Assembly (NCBI GenBank): GCA_963576475.1
Contig: OY754972.1
Coordinates: 27,500,424-27,564,423 of the forward strand
From: Molanna angustata
Lineage: Eukaryota; Arthropoda; Insecta; Trichoptera; Molannidae
Direction of reading: 5' to 3'
Length of the DNA stretch: 64,000 bases
Positions 12,610 through 24,592 of this stretch are shown piece by piece. A program made the translations under genes and the position numbers. Position 1 is the first letter of the stretch. Each line of letters starts with the position of its first letter. The notes under the pieces are model-generated. The model saw only the letters and a program-made list of their open reading frames with translations. It did no database searches and had not been told where the DNA came from.

Positions 12610-13056
12610 CTTTAATTTAAAATAATGAATAGGTACCTAATTTACAAAACGTGCGTAAGACCCATAATGACCTATGCCATCGAAGCCAGAGCCGATACTA
12701 TCAGAACAAAAAACCTCCTCCGGGCTACTGAGAAGAGGACACTGCGCTCCATAGTGGGCGTAATACTAGTGGATAGAGTTCGAAACGAGGATATAAGGAG
12801 GAGATGCGATGAAGACGACATCATTCGCTGAGGTAGAGGGCGAAGGCGTCAATGGAAAGACCATGTCGAGAGAATGCGAGACAATCGACTACCCGAAATC
12901 GTCTCCAAGGAAGTCCCAGAGGGTCGTAGAGGAAGTGGGAGACCAGCAAAAAGATGGAGTGACAGCTGGACATCCACAAGAGGCAGTCTCAAAACAGGCA
13001 AAAAATGAGTGAAAAAACAGGCCTTCGGCCTAAAACCAGGGGAAGAAGAAGAATAG
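12610..13056 (+). pseudogene. LINE RT C-terminal fragment
   Basis: The frame reads YLIYKTCVRPIMTYAIEARA, RNEDIRRRC and, after one in-frame TGA (12829-12831), RQWKDHVERM and GSGRPAKRW. It ends at a (gaa)n tail near 13050. Confidence 0.85.
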
Positions 13057-13214
13057 GTGCCTATAAAAACAAATATTTTCGTAGGAAAACAGTTTATATA
13101 TATTTTAGCAAGGCTACGTAAGGGATACGAGCTCCATTACGGATATACGGATATACGGATTTGGGTCCATTATACTATTTCGAAGAAGCGCACTACGTAG
13201 CGTTGGGGAGGGTT

Positions 13215-13620
13215 TACAATCTGCTCAGGAAAACATTAACTCGGGTTTAAAAAAGAAGGTGGGAACACAGAATTCGGAAGATCGTGCCATAGCCGCGATG
13301 CTATATTAATAAAGGAGTTTGACAAGCGACTGGTACATCTATATTGAAGTTTTTCTGTGAACGGATGTTGAGATTGAGTAAAAAGAATGACTCTATTTTG
13401 AATGGGTGGAAGAGGGACCAGGTATGCAAGTTCTTCTGAGCATCTCCCGTGGTAGTATCTATAGAATAAACTTAGAATACCGACCTTGCGTCTGAGGTCT
13501 AGTGATTGCAATCCATCAGTCAATGATGGGTCATCAATTAGATGTACAGCACGCCTTTGTACAGCATCGAGGTTATTCAGTAGGTACTAGGGGGGCGGCA
13601 CTTCAAAGGATAAATATTTT
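13215..13620 (-). pseudogene. LINE RT C-terminal fragment
   Basis: The minus-strand ORF 13236-13523 reads LQSLDLRRKVGILSLFYRYY, HGRCSEEL and SRLWHDLPNSVFP, a well-known C-terminal block of Jockey-type insect LINEs. Upstream sequence (DNLDAVQRRA-like) continues it to about 13600. Confidence 0.85.
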
Positions 13621-14019
13621 GTTCAAACATTTAACTTTGTTTTAAATAATATTGTTGATTTGACTGGTTTCGAAGTAACTACTCCATCCTCAAAACGGAT
13701 GGACTTCTACAGATGGTTCTATTATATTCTAATAAGTAAAATTACAAATAATCGTTTAAGAAACAGCATCATAGAAGGGGTTTTACAAAAGTTTATTTAA
13801 GATCTAAAAAATAGATGGAATGCAGATACCCACATAATTGTGACGCAAAGGAGTTAATGCTAACGGACTTATTTGAAAACATATTTGAGAAATCGTCGCT
13901 TGCATGCTACCCTGCTTATATGCAGGTTATTAATTCCTTCCTTTTCAGAAAGGAATTAATAGTTAGGTGCATTCACGGTTGTTGAGTTTCCAAATAAAGT
14001 GTTGGTATTATATTAGAAA

Positions 14020-14730
14020 GACTAAATATATGCCAGTCACCAAAACCAAAACTGTTCACAATAACCAGACCCCCACTACAATCAATATAGGCTCTCACAC
14101 AATAGAATCCGTTAGAAGTTTCACCCATCTGGGATCAATGGTGACTGATGTGAACGACATATCCACTGAAATCAAGCGCCGAATATTCATGGCTAATAGA
14201 TGCTTCTATGGTTTAAGAAGACATCTTGCATCTCGGGTGTTGTCGAGGAAAACAAAGGTCACCATTTACAAAACATTACTACGTCCTGTACTGACATACG
14301 GCTCTGAATGCTGGGTACTGAGTAAAAAAGATGAGACATCTCTACTGGTGTTTGAGAGAAAAATACTCAGAAAAGTATTCGGCCCAATCCAGGAAAACGG
14401 AGTTTGGAGAATACGACACAACACAGAGGTCTACAATGTTTACAAAGAACCAAACATCGTAAAAATCATCAAAACAGGGAGGCTGAGATGGGCAGGGCAC
14501 GTCCAAAGAATGAGTGATGAAAGAGTGCCAAAAAGGATCATTTATTTAAAGCCCCAAGGTAGACGTAGTGTCGGTAGACCCAAACTCCGATGGCTGGATG
14601 GTGTGCAGCGGGACGTAGAAGCAGTTGGAATAAGGGATTGGAGGAGTGCCTGTCAGGATAGAGGAAGATGGCGACGAATGCTGGAGGAGGCCAAGGTCCA
14701 CAACGGGCTGTAGAGCCAGTGATGATGATG
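14020..14730 (+). mobile_element. 5'-truncated RTE-like LINE with 13-bp target duplication
   Basis: An open frame of about 231 codons runs to a stop at 14711-14713. It carries IESVRSFTHLGSMVTD, RPVLTYGSECWVLSK, GRLRWAGHVQRM and GRRSVGRPKLRW, then a (tga)n tail. The sequence attatattagaaa flanks it exactly at 14007-14019 and 14731-14743. The RT core and endonuclease are missing. The clean duplication and open frame indicate recent target-primed insertion. Confidence 0.92.
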
Positions 14731-14744
14731 ATTATATTAGAAAA

Positions 14745-15420
14745 TATAATTATTTGTTTCAAGAAACACATGATAAAACTGTCCATGGCGAAATTATGTA
14801 ATAGTGAAGAATACGTAACAAACTATAAACTCTTAAATCCAAGTTTTTGAATATTGTGGGATATTTTGTTTTTTATACAAGACATTTATGTAAGGATAGG
14901 ATAGTGTGGAGGTCATTCCTTTTTTTCCTAACAACATGATGGTAATGTAATCGGACAATGTTGTAAATAGTTTTTATTGCTGGAGTGCAAATTGAAGAGT
15001 TTGATGGCTTTCTCATGGATCCCGTGATCAAATATATTGGCCAAATTGAAATGGGACCAGTGGCGACTGGTCGATGGTATTTTTGATCATATTTGGTAGT
15101 GCAATTTTTTCCTAAATCAATAGGTATTTTAACCATAAATATAATATAGGATATTTAAACAAATGTATTAAAATCACAGTATTTGTTTTCAAAATTTTTT
15201 TTAATTCAAAATAAAAACCGCGGCCGATATTGACGACTGGTAAAATTCAAGTTCAAACAAGGATAATATGTACACATTTGAATTAGTGACGTTCTCTTTT
15301 ATAGGTAATATTGTTATTTTACATTATTGTTTTACTGATTTATCAACAGATGTCGTGAAGACATAAAAGTATAAAGTTGTGTGTCAATATGTGACACTCG
15401 TATTTTAGGCGCGGAATCGG
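14745..15420. other. No gene recognised
   Basis: It contains ggtagtgcaat and gaatgggacca blocks that recur near 15850-15905 in altered order, perhaps degraded element ends. Otherwise there is nothing supportable. Confidence 0.4.
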
Positions 15421-15422
15421 CT

Positions 15423-15497
15423 GTATGTATACGTGATACTCATCTCTTTCAATACGAATGGCTAATGAATTAGAAAGCGAGATAGAGGTATACATAC
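15423..15497. repeat. Imperfect inverted repeat
   Basis: gtatgtatac...catctctttc is inverted at 15473-15497 (gaaagcgagatagaggtatacatac). A shorter palindrome, gtgcgatat/atatcgcac, lies at 15649-15668. Probably the remnant of a small foldback element. Confidence 0.6.
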
Positions 15498-16052
15498 TAA
15501 CTACATCTAAGATATGATAAGCTCAGTGCAGCGCACGAGCCTACACGAGTCTGCCTTATGAGTTCAGTACAAGTATCGCTATTTCATCTGCCAGGGGACT
15601 ATCTCTTTCTCTTCATACATACGCTGTATTAAAAATAAATCAATTTTGGTGCGATATGTATATCGCACACCATACATTACATAATGATAATATTTGTATT
15701 GCGGTAGATTTCATTATATGATGTCGATTGCGAGGGTATATATAATAATCAATTGGTTTAGAAAAATAACAGTAATAAATTTAATTAAAGCGTCATGGTA
15801 TATTAAAAACATATTTATTATTAATTTTTAGCATATACCATTTAAAAATTGGTAGTGCAATTGATCTAACGCACTTCATTTAGAGTCGCCGCTGAATGGG
15901 ACCAATCGAAAGATACCACCTTTCTTTATGAAAAAAGAATCATCGAAATTAGCCAAAGTGGTAAAACGAAATCGCTGAAGATACATAAAATAGCTGATGA
16001 CGAATTGATAACCTCCCCAATCATTGAATGACGGTTAATAATGTCCCTTACA
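15498..16052. other. No gene recognised
   Basis: Apart from the short palindrome at 15649-15668 I see no feature. Confidence 0.45.
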
Positions 16053-17440
16053 TTTTTACTCTCCACTATTATGGAATAGTGGAGAGTCATGATTTCACAA
16101 TTTTAAAGCGTATTTTTTGCATCTATTTCTCAATGGGTATCGTGTAGAGAGTGCATTATTTGAGTTTCGTTGTGATGTTTTTGTGTGTATGCCGTACACA
16201 AATATGAAAATTTGTGTACTCTGTACAGATCAAACTAAAGAGCCAATGAACTTAATATTGATACCATATGTGTGAAGTACATATACATAGAGCTGATTAG
16301 TTTTCCATAGACAACGGTTCAATTTTTCTCAATGTTTCCCTATGATTTCATCTGTTAAAACTGAAAAAAAAACTCTCACGATTTGGCCACAACCCACTCG
16401 TTTTGAATCGTGAATAATTTAGAGATTTAACTTTTATAATGACATAGGTAAAGATTCATTTGAGCATAGGCACTAGTTTGTCATCACGTATCAATAAACT
16501 TTAAAGTTGTGGTTTGATTTAATTGTAAGGGTTTCCTAGAACCTTTAGGTACCTACTGTTTTAGTTAGGGATGATACCTACATATAAAATGACTGACTCA
16601 AAGGTACACATCGGTAGGTACTAATCTTGATCAGAATGAGGGATTGGGAAAGGAGTGAAAGTACAAATAAGTACCAAAGTATAATAAATAAATCAAATAC
16701 CTTCCTGGAGGGATCATTTAATTTGTTTCCATTTTCTCAAAATTTATTGTTGTCTTTATAAAGCGAACTAAATTATAATAACTATTGAGCGCAGAGGTCA
16801 ATATTCGACCATTATAAATAAAAATTCTCGGCGAAACTTTGCAGTCGAATTTTTGTGGAAAAATACTTGTTCATTAATTTTTCATTAATTATAGGTTGTA
16901 TTGTTTAAATACCATTCATATTGTTTCACAGTGGGTATTTAGTATTCAGATAGGCATGTATTTTCATGTTCTGATATTTGAATATAAGCAATTGCGTGGT
17001 TCGTAACACATTGACAGTTTGAACGTCAACAACGATCATGAAAGAAAAGGGATACGTAAGTATGACGACTGAAGTGTGACTACCTCGGTTATTTGAATAT
17101 TTTGGTCACACTAGCATATACTACGCGGATATATTAACTCTATCACGATGTAAGGTCAAACTATTGATTGTTTCTTAAAACAATCAACAGTTTGACGTGA
17201 AATATTTTTTTATTTAATTTGATGTAAATAAATATTTTGTATAAATATAAGCTTTCTGCACTCCGCATCCACAAAAACTTTAACTATACCATATCTGAAA
17301 TTCCTCCATACGCGCTTTTCGCTTTAAAGGACGTCCGAAAATTGCGCTCTAATATATTAATAACTATGAACTATTATTTATGTTGATATCTATTAACACA
17401 GTACAATAATATTTTTTGTTGAAGATTGTATAGTACAATA

Positions 17441-17620
17441 TTGATATGCTATAAAAATATAAAAATACTTGGTAATAGTTCTATTGTATTTATTAGATTA
17501 TCGACGGGTTTCGTGCAAGGCACATCGTCAGAATATTGTGCATTGATGGAAAAGCGTCGATAATCTAATAAATATAATATAACTATTACCAAGTATTTTT
17601 ATATTTTTATAGCATATCAA
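17441..17620. repeat. Long hairpin, 66-bp arms
   Basis: The left arm 17441-17506 (ttgatatgctataaaaatat ... tcgacg) is inverted at 17555-17620 with few mismatches. The 48-base loop contains, on the minus strand, CTGACGA-GTGC...GCAC-GAAAC. It looks like a small foldback element nested in element F. Confidence 0.9.
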
Positions 17621-17788
17621 CATACAATGGAATTCTATCAAGAATTGTCGATCGACAAACTAAACTTAGTTATAGTACAATTACAATTAAATATAATTTA
17701 ACCATTTTTATGGACTTAAGTTCTATAATTTCCAAAACAACTGAGAGCCACCAGATGAATATGGCCTTATAATTCAAAACGGTCGTCA

Positions 17789-18231
17789 ATATAATATAAA
17801 ATAACAATATGAATTATGTTCATTTTTACCAATTATTTTAACTTCGACAAATATGAAGCCGTCATAATCTAAATATAAATTAACTGATTCGTGATTTCAA
17901 TAATATATAAAATAACAATATGAATTATATTCATTTTTACCAATTATTTTAACTTCGACAAATATGAAGCCGTCATAATCTAAAGATAAATTAACTGATT
18001 CGTGATTTCAATAATATATAAAATAACAATATGAACTATGTTCATTTTTACCAATTATTTTAAACTTCGACAAATATGAAGTCGTCATAATCTAAAGATA
18101 AATTAACTGATTCGTGATTTTAATAATATATAAAATAACAACATGAATTATGTTCATTTTTACCAATTATTTTAAACTTCGACAAATTTGAAGCCGTCAT
18201 AAACTAAAGATTAATTAACTGATTCGTGATT
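17789..18231 (+). repeat. Tandem repeat, four copies of about 110 bp
   Basis: Units begin near 17789, 17899, 18009 and 18120 with caataatatataaaataaca and share cttcgacaaatatgaagccg and taactgattcgtgattt. Copies are about 95% alike and AT-rich. There are no unique spacers, so this is not a CRISPR array. Confidence 0.95.
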
Positions 18232-18431
18232 TTGAATTTTGTTTTTAAAAAATATAAAAAAAATACGCTTAAATTTTGCAAAATCATGACTCTCCACTAT
18301 TCCATAGTAGTGGAGAGTAAAAAACATCGTTTCTTATCTATAAGTATACGATTCATACTAACCACAATACTAACATTAATATGATTTTGTTCATCAGAAA
18401 TTCAATTTTAGCGGAAAATTATTGTAGTCTT

Positions 18432-18597
18432 CAAAAACATCTAATATTTTTTAAAAGATACAAAAAAATTTAACAAATAGTATTTGTGCCTTATCATATA
18501 ACTCTATTATAGGATTCAAAAACATCTAATATTTTTTAAAATATACGAAAAATTTTAACGAATCGTATTCTGTGCCTTATCATATAACTCGATTATC
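18432..18597 (+). repeat. Tandem duplication, about 83-bp unit
   Basis: ttcaaaaacatctaatatttt ... gccttatcatataactc occurs twice in direct order with small differences. Confidence 0.9.
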
Positions 18598-19105
18598 AAC
18601 AAGGCGTTTTTTTGTCGAGACTATCTCGATGAATTGCGTAATATGAGTATATTGTCCCGTGTAGTCGTGTGGACAAAATGATCTGCACGTAAGGTTTAGT
18701 GGAATGATGTCCTTTTGTAATGTTTCCCTCGGGTCAAATTGCTAGGGTTATCAGGAGAGCATATTAATATAAACAGTTGGATTTATCACATAGACAACAG
18801 CGCGGCCCTTCAAATGAACCGTGTCAAATAACATGTGCAAAATGCGGAAAATTTGACATAGTTGCACGATTTTTTACAACCTCCACACGATAAGCTTCTA
18901 TTGTTTCAAAAGAATAAAAGGGAACATTATTTAAAAAAATATTTATATGAGTATACGAAGATGAAATTCGATACGCTGTTGGAACAAAAATAAGATACAA
19001 ATAAGATCACCCAGATCTAGATTTGAAGGTAATAATACATAATAATAAATGCAACACCATTAATTGCCGAGAAACCTGTTACTTGCCCGTGACGATATAC
19101 AAATC
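18598..19105. other. No feature recognised
   Basis: Non-coding sequence without recognisable element. Confidence 0.5.
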
Positions 19106-19109
19106 TCAT

Positions 19110-19265
19110 TTCTCGGTTCCCGGTTCTCCAATAAAATTCTTATATATTCCTGTTTCGTCTCTATTGAGATAAATATTTCAAGGAACATCATTGACTCCCG
19201 GCAGGGAAAACATCCAATGTATGCGTATATTATGCAAACATTGGATAACATAAAAATATTGTATT
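19110..19265. mobile_element. MITE family B fragment
   Basis: It carries cgtctctattgagata, aacatcattgactcccg and cagggaaaacatccaatgta, matching the right arm of the copy at 6405-6740. Confidence 0.65.
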
Positions 19266-20791
19266 TCCTCATCTCAATTGAAATATAACATATTAATTGT
19301 ATACATTGCAATTTTCAACATTTAAATTGAGATAGGTAGTTCAAATTGAAATCTATTCTGAATTGAAGGGAATAATAAACATATTGTTCCATTGTGTACG
19401 AAAATCAACCTACGCCTCATGAAAACACTTCTGAGTATGCAAATATTTACCTATTTGACTTAATGAGAAATAATTTACTCGTTTTATCACTTCAATGTAT
19501 TTTATTTTATTTCACATAGACATAACATTGTTATTCATATTATCTTTGCGATCATTTATCAGGATAAACTTTTTTAAATCTCCTGAATAAAATATTAGAT
19601 TCCTATAAAAGAAATAGTAGAGAGTTGTGTTATAGTTCTGAATACAGCTGCGAGGTTTAGTCACTCTCATTATAATAATGTAAGCTGATTGAAATTTCTA
19701 AAACGAGTATAGACAATAAATATCTACAGTGTATGATTATGTAGACTTCTCAAAAAATATAAACTGTGTCGAAAACTGTACCATAAGTAGAGACCTGAAT
19801 ATTCGCGTTATTTTTTTGGAAAAGGGGAAATATTATTGTAGAAAAGCGGTGTTATTATTCGCGTTATTTTTTCAGAAAAATGGTATTATTTTTAGTAAAA
19901 TGATGAAAATGTTATTTTCTATAAAGACATGTAAATAAAGATAAATTAACACCTGATATATGTAGATTTTTAAAACTTTTTTCACTATAACATGATAATA
20001 CGCTTAAATAATTTCCACAATACAGTAACAAAAAATAGATCTTTCCTTTCGATTATAAGGTACACTATAAAACCACCACTATTTAAACGGCATTTTCTAT
20101 TCAGAACACATTAATTTATATACGTTATGTAAATAAACAAAATCATTTATTTACGTAAAAAACAACATAATTTATTTCATTATTTTTCATTTAGATTAAA
20201 AACTTAGAATCACCACCGTAGCCATGTTGTATTTTTAAGGGTTGTCTTTCTGTCTTCCAAAAAATATTTATTATAGGAGGATGTACTATATGACTCGACA
20301 TTGGCGTAAGGGCAATAGCTGTATTTATTTAGTCAACAAGTTCTTAAAGGCAAATTGTCATCTTTTAATTCAACTTTACTTAATGAATTTGCTATGTAGA
20401 TTTTACCCGCAGAATTTTCAGTTACGATTTTTTTAATTCTCTCTTTTCGGTGGATAATTGCTGTGTATTTTTAACGAAAATGTCCTAAGAGCCAAATTTC
20501 TGCGTTCACGTTTCCCTTAAACGTTAAAATAGCATATTTCGCGGAAAAAGTGCAAAATCGCGAATAAAATCAGGTTTATCGCAAACGTGAATAAATCAGG
20601 TCTCTAGCCATAAGGAGTAGGTACATCTACCTTGATCACGCAGTAGCAATTTTAGGATTTTGGAATGATAAAGCTACTTAATATAATCGCAGTTTCCTTG
20701 AATTTGGAATAATTTATCGTGAAGCTCAAAGTATTCATGTTTTGAGTAATTAGCTAAAGACTAATGTGTTACGTAGAGTCCACAATATTAT
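19266..20791. other. No feature recognised
   Basis: AT-rich sequence with short chance ORFs. I looked here for the upstream cyclase exon (metal-binding FADIV-type motif) and did not find it. Confidence 0.5.
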
Positions 20792-21670
20792 ACTAGTTGC
20801 ATGTAACACATGAGATCCAACTGTCGATGGCGATAGTCTGATTAATTAAATAATACGTACCAAACTATTAACACATAAACACAAATTAATAAATATTTTA
20901 AGAAATTTCGTTTTCTGTATATGAAAAACATGTATATCAGGATAGGACAGAGCTAAAAATTTCAGAATATATAGATAGTTATAGGCCAACAAAACTTTTA
21001 TACTCAAAGTTTTGAATTTTTGTTTCTGTTAGAGGTTATCAACTTTTGAATTTTCCTTTATTTTTCCCTATATCTAAAGTACCATAAAAGCTAGAACGCT
21101 GAAAATTGGTATAAATATAGACTAATGTAAAATCTCAAATTAATTTTTTCAAAAAAATTCCTGAGTTTCTTAAACATTTTTTACAATGAAAAGAACTTTT
21201 ATGATAAATTTAGGTGTTTAACTGCCTGTATTTCCAAAGTTTTTAAAAATATCGAAAAAAAAAACAATACACCCCAACTAGATAATTTATTTTGATATAA
21301 AAATATCAACATTGTAGTAGTACATCTAAAAAAATTTATAAAAATTGAATTTAGTGACGACACATCGCTTCATACAATTTGTCTGCCAGTCGCCTATACA
21401 CAATATGTAAGAAGACTCAATAGTTTGATACTTAATCTCCAAACATACATACATACCATCATGCTGTTTTCATATTCCGGGTAGGAAAAAAGGACTGACT
21501 TCCATACTGTCCTATCTTGACATATATACCCACATGTGTTGTATAGACAACCAAATATCTTAAAATATTAAATAATTTGCATTTTATTAGTGTATAGTTT
21601 GGTACTTATTCTTCAACCTTACATATTATCGCTGTCGACAGTTGGATCTCATGTGTTACATGCACCTAGT
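20792..21670. mobile_element. Element D, copy 2, complete with about 165-bp TIRs
   Basis: The left end actagttgcatgtaacacat is inverted at the right end (atgtgttacatgcacctagt), and similarity between the ends continues inward to gtcaagatagga/atcaggatagga. The body matches 7095-7850. No ORF. The right end lies 75 bp upstream of the cyclase exon at 21746, within the intron and close to its acceptor. Confidence 0.8.
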
Positions 21671-21745
21671 TTATTTTATTTTGTTAAATTTATTTATTTT
21701 CATATTTTTATTCTGTTTAAACAGAAAAATTGTTTATATTTTCAG

Positions 21746-21873
21746 GAGAACCAGTGCATGAGGATTAAGATCTTGGGAGATTGTTACTATTGCGTATCGG
21801 GACTTCCTGTTTCTAGACCAAACCACGCGTATAATTGTGTCAACATGGGACTTCAGATGATTGAAGCTATAAG
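21746..21873 (+). CDS. Ac76E: Adenylyl cyclase (Ac76E/type-2-like) internal exon, C1 domain part 1
   Basis: This is an internal exon of 42 codons plus two bases. It starts after a good acceptor (pyrimidine tract ending tattttcag) and ends at a gtgagt donor. It encodes the beta-hairpin of the class III cyclase C1 catalytic domain. The [11 protein letters not shown] motif is visible; its Asp is the family's second metal-binding aspartate (Asp440 in the mammalian VC1 structure numbering). The following segment with [13 protein letters not shown] resembles Drosophila Ac76E and vertebrate ADCY2/4/7 more than rutabaga or ADCY5/6. The enzyme makes cAMP from ATP at the plasma membrane under G-protein control. 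The upstream exon carrying the first metal Asp (FADIV-type motif) was not found in the window. The reading frame continues through a split Arg codon into 55362. The exon itself is near certain; the paralogue assignment is from remembered family patterns. Confidence 0.93.
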
Positions 21874-21884
21874 GTGAGTTTATT

Positions 21885-22835
21885 CAAACAAACATATGTA
21901 CATACAATTTAAATAGGGTTTGCTGTCAAATAATTTGTATAAAATTCAACCAAATAGTACCTTATTAATACGAAATAAAAATATGGTTTGCTTTCCATTA
22001 ACAATATATTCAATGTAGATTAAAGAATAGTTGATATTTGTCTTGTGGTAAGTAATTTTTTGATTATCTTGTAAAATCATTTATTAATGTTGTATTTAAG
22101 TACCTACCTATTAAACTTTTTACGAAAAGAATAAGCATTGAAAAATACATTCTTGAAATTAGAATTCATATTCATACTACATTTCCTAAACTAAGCAGAT
22201 GCTTGTGCTATTAAAAAATAACGAAATCCGCCGAAACGAGGAATGGATCCCGCAGTAGGTAAGTGTGTTATTTATTAAGTGCTCCAGCCACTCTGTTTTG
22301 ACCCATCGTGCACCAACTCATAATTTTTGATTCAACAGTTTGAGGACAAAAGAATCCTATATATATATATATATTTTTTTTTTTAAGTATGCTATTTTTC
22401 ATACAGAGGTTCGGTATTTCGCAAATCAAAATTTTATAGGCGTAATAAAAATAATATGATATTTCCATTGCAAAACATTTTCCATTAAGTAAATACACTG
22501 AAAACCTTTTAAAATGAAGTCAAACAATAATATTTCAATTTTTTGAAAAATAAATGCTCAAGAATATTCTATTTTTATGATAAATTTGGTTTTATACTCA
22601 TCAACCACTTTTCATCTCACTCTAGTGTATAGTATAGATACATATTATACTGATGTTCATTAAATGTCTCATTCGTGTTTTCCAATTATTTATTTTTTAT
22701 GTCAAGCATTATTAATTATGTCGAAATATTTTCTTACCTATTTTCCTTGAAATATTATCCTTGAGATATTTTATATTATGTAGCCAATATTTTTTTCTTT
22801 TTCTTAAATTTAAAATATTATTTGATATCATATTA
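21885..22835. other. Intron sequence, no feature recognised
   Basis: The sequence holds an AT run (tatatatatatat near 22358) and nothing else supportable. Confidence 0.5.
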
Positions 22836-22839
22836 TTAT

Positions 22840-23345
22840 CATGATGGACGGAGAGACATCACCCAATAGTGATTCCTTCAAATATCTTCGGTTACTCATT
22901 CATTACAAAAGAGGATATGCAGTTGATGTATACCACAAATTTGGAGGAGGTTTATTTATTTATTTATTTAGTTGCTTCTCGGGCAACTAACAGGTACTAT
23001 GTCAAATATTAATTTAACACGCACCCAATAACAAGTTGCCACATTCTGGAGACTTACGATATTAATCGTCTCACAGATCCAGACTGAAAACACAATTAAA
23101 AACTGTGTCGCTACCGGGAATCGAACCCGGGACCCTTGGATCAGCAGTCAGATACCCAACCAACTGAGCCACGAAGGCCGACAAGGTCGACGTTTAGTTT
23201 TATGCAACCCAAAAATGCCAGAAAAGTTAATAGACGATTGTCAGACCGGCACTCCTATATGGCTCTGTATGCTGGACAATCAATAACCCCTTCTATATGA
23301 GACTGGAAACTGCTGAAATATGTATTCTAAGATGGGCAGATCAAC
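22840..23345 (+). pseudogene. LINE RT fragment split by a SINE
   Basis: The left part reads SDSFKYLRLLIHYKRG ... VDVYHKF and the right part CNPKMPEKL. In RTE-like elements these are neighbouring segments (FKYLGS... / CDPKMPEKLK...). The SINE at 22948-23194 separates them. Strongly decayed. Confidence 0.65.
22948..23194 (-). mobile_element. tRNA-derived SINE, copy 1
   Basis: Read on the minus strand, the head has an A box (tggctcagttgg) and a B box (gggttcgattccc) about 35 bases apart. A body follows with acacagtttttaattgtg and ggcaacttgttattgggtgc, and a (taaa)n end. The internal promoter is intact. It does not fold as a standard tRNA gene and is repeated at 24064-24592, which supports a SINE. 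Confidence 0.85.
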
Positions 23346-23599
23346 TTTCTTTCTTTTTCGTGACCGGTTAAGCTCTACCACTCCAATAAGCAGCGACTGA
23401 CATCGCGTTGTCATTTGTCATAATAAGATCCCCAGGACTAAGACGACTTCCATCAGCTGACCCTGAGCTGACGGCCTCAGCTCTGATGGCGTCACACCCC
23501 ACAGATGGTGTGATGGATGTTTGGAGTCACAAGACATGACAGAATTCGCATCCAGTATGTGCGAGGTACATAGCCTTGGCGTTTGTGACATAGTGGACA

Positions 23600-23765
23600 A
23601 TCTGCAAGAAAATCGGATGGTTTAGTCTTGTTAAAAGAAGACAGAAGAAAATGGAGAACGAAGGCAACGGAGAGACGGGAATGGAGGAGACTCCTGGATT
23701 CAGTCAAGGCCCACCCAGGACTGTCGAGGTTTGGATGATAAATGGATGATTTATATAGCACCAAT
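23600..23765 (+). pseudogene. LINE RT C-terminal fragment
   Basis: One frame reads DRRKWRTKATERREWRRLLD, the end pattern of RTE-like RTs (D-R-x-x-W ... W-R-x-L). The region from 23360 may be upstream remains but shows no clear motif. Confidence 0.5.
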
Positions 23766-24063
23766 CTTGTGTTTTCACCTCAAGGGAGTTTAGCAATAAC
23801 AATAACCTGAAGAAAAATTAAATAAAAATCAAACTATATTTTGACATACTCATCACTATATGAGATTCTCAAAAAATAACTGTTTTTTGAATAAACTTTC
23901 ACTGTCTGTTGATCTTAAACTAAATGGAAGCTTATTCTACTGAACCTGACCCAATACGATAGCTAGGAGGATTGATAGCACTATGTGCAAGATGTGAGTT
24001 TATTGCCTTCTTTCTTGCGCCGGTTTTTAACGGATGTTGGCGACAATCACACCAAACTCATTA

Positions 24064-24592
24064 CTTACCTATTTATTTAATATTGCTTCTCGGGCAACTA
24101 ACAGGTACTATGAAGGTATGTATATATTATTTAAAAAATAAAACATAAATGCATTTTCTTACATCTAGTACCTATAACCAAAAAGAATATTAACAAGTTA
24201 ATAAAAAAAGACAAATTTACACAGTGTGAATAATAAAAAACAACAAAAAACAAGAAAATATTCCAATTTACACAAAAATACGCACACAATATATTAAAAG
24301 AATTTTTCTTTTATGTATTCAACACCTAGGAGACGAAAAGCGGCAAGACCAGATGATTCCTTCACACATTTTGGCAAATCATTAAACAGTTGAAAACATC
24401 TGTAATACACATTATTTTGTATACCTGCTAGGTATGTCAAATATTAATTCAACACGCACCCAATAACAAGTTCACACATTCTGGAGACTTACAGATCCAG
24501 ACTGAATAAAAAACTGTCTCCACCGGGAATCGATCCGGGACCTTTGGATCAACATTCAGATACCCAACCTGCTGAGCCATGATGGCTGAATT
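24064..24592 (-). mobile_element. tRNA-derived SINE, copy 2, interrupted by a LINE tail
   Basis: The ends match copy 1 (cttctcgggcaactaacagg at left; accgggaatcgatccgggac at right, the B-box complement with one change). Bases 24114-24431 are foreign. Confidence 0.8.
24114..24431 (-). pseudogene. LINE 3' tail inserted in SINE copy 2
   Basis: The minus strand reads YYRCFQLFNDLPKCVKES, a Jockey-like C-terminus, then a UTR. Flanking aggtactatg and aggtatg suggest a short, slightly diverged target duplication. Confidence 0.65.

Larger units (their letters stand above)
16053..18323. mobile_element. Element F: TIR element with terminal palindromes and internal tandem repeats
   Basis: The left end (16053-16120) and the right end (18262-18323) are inverted over about 65 bp. 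Each contains a 30-bp palindrome (actctccactatt ... aatagtggagagt). Flanking aca at both sides may be a 3-bp target duplication. The interior holds a 180-bp hairpin and four 110-bp tandem repeats near the right end but no ORF. Superfamily unknown. Confidence 0.75.

Noticed and set aside
17789..18231. CRISPR-like regular repeats
   Set aside because: The 110-bp units are tandem with no unique spacers, in a eukaryotic genome, inside a TIR element.
23105..23180. Possible tRNA gene on the minus strand
   Set aside because: A and B boxes are present, but the acceptor stem does not close as in a tRNA and the sequence recurs with the same downstream body at 24500, which indicates a SINE.
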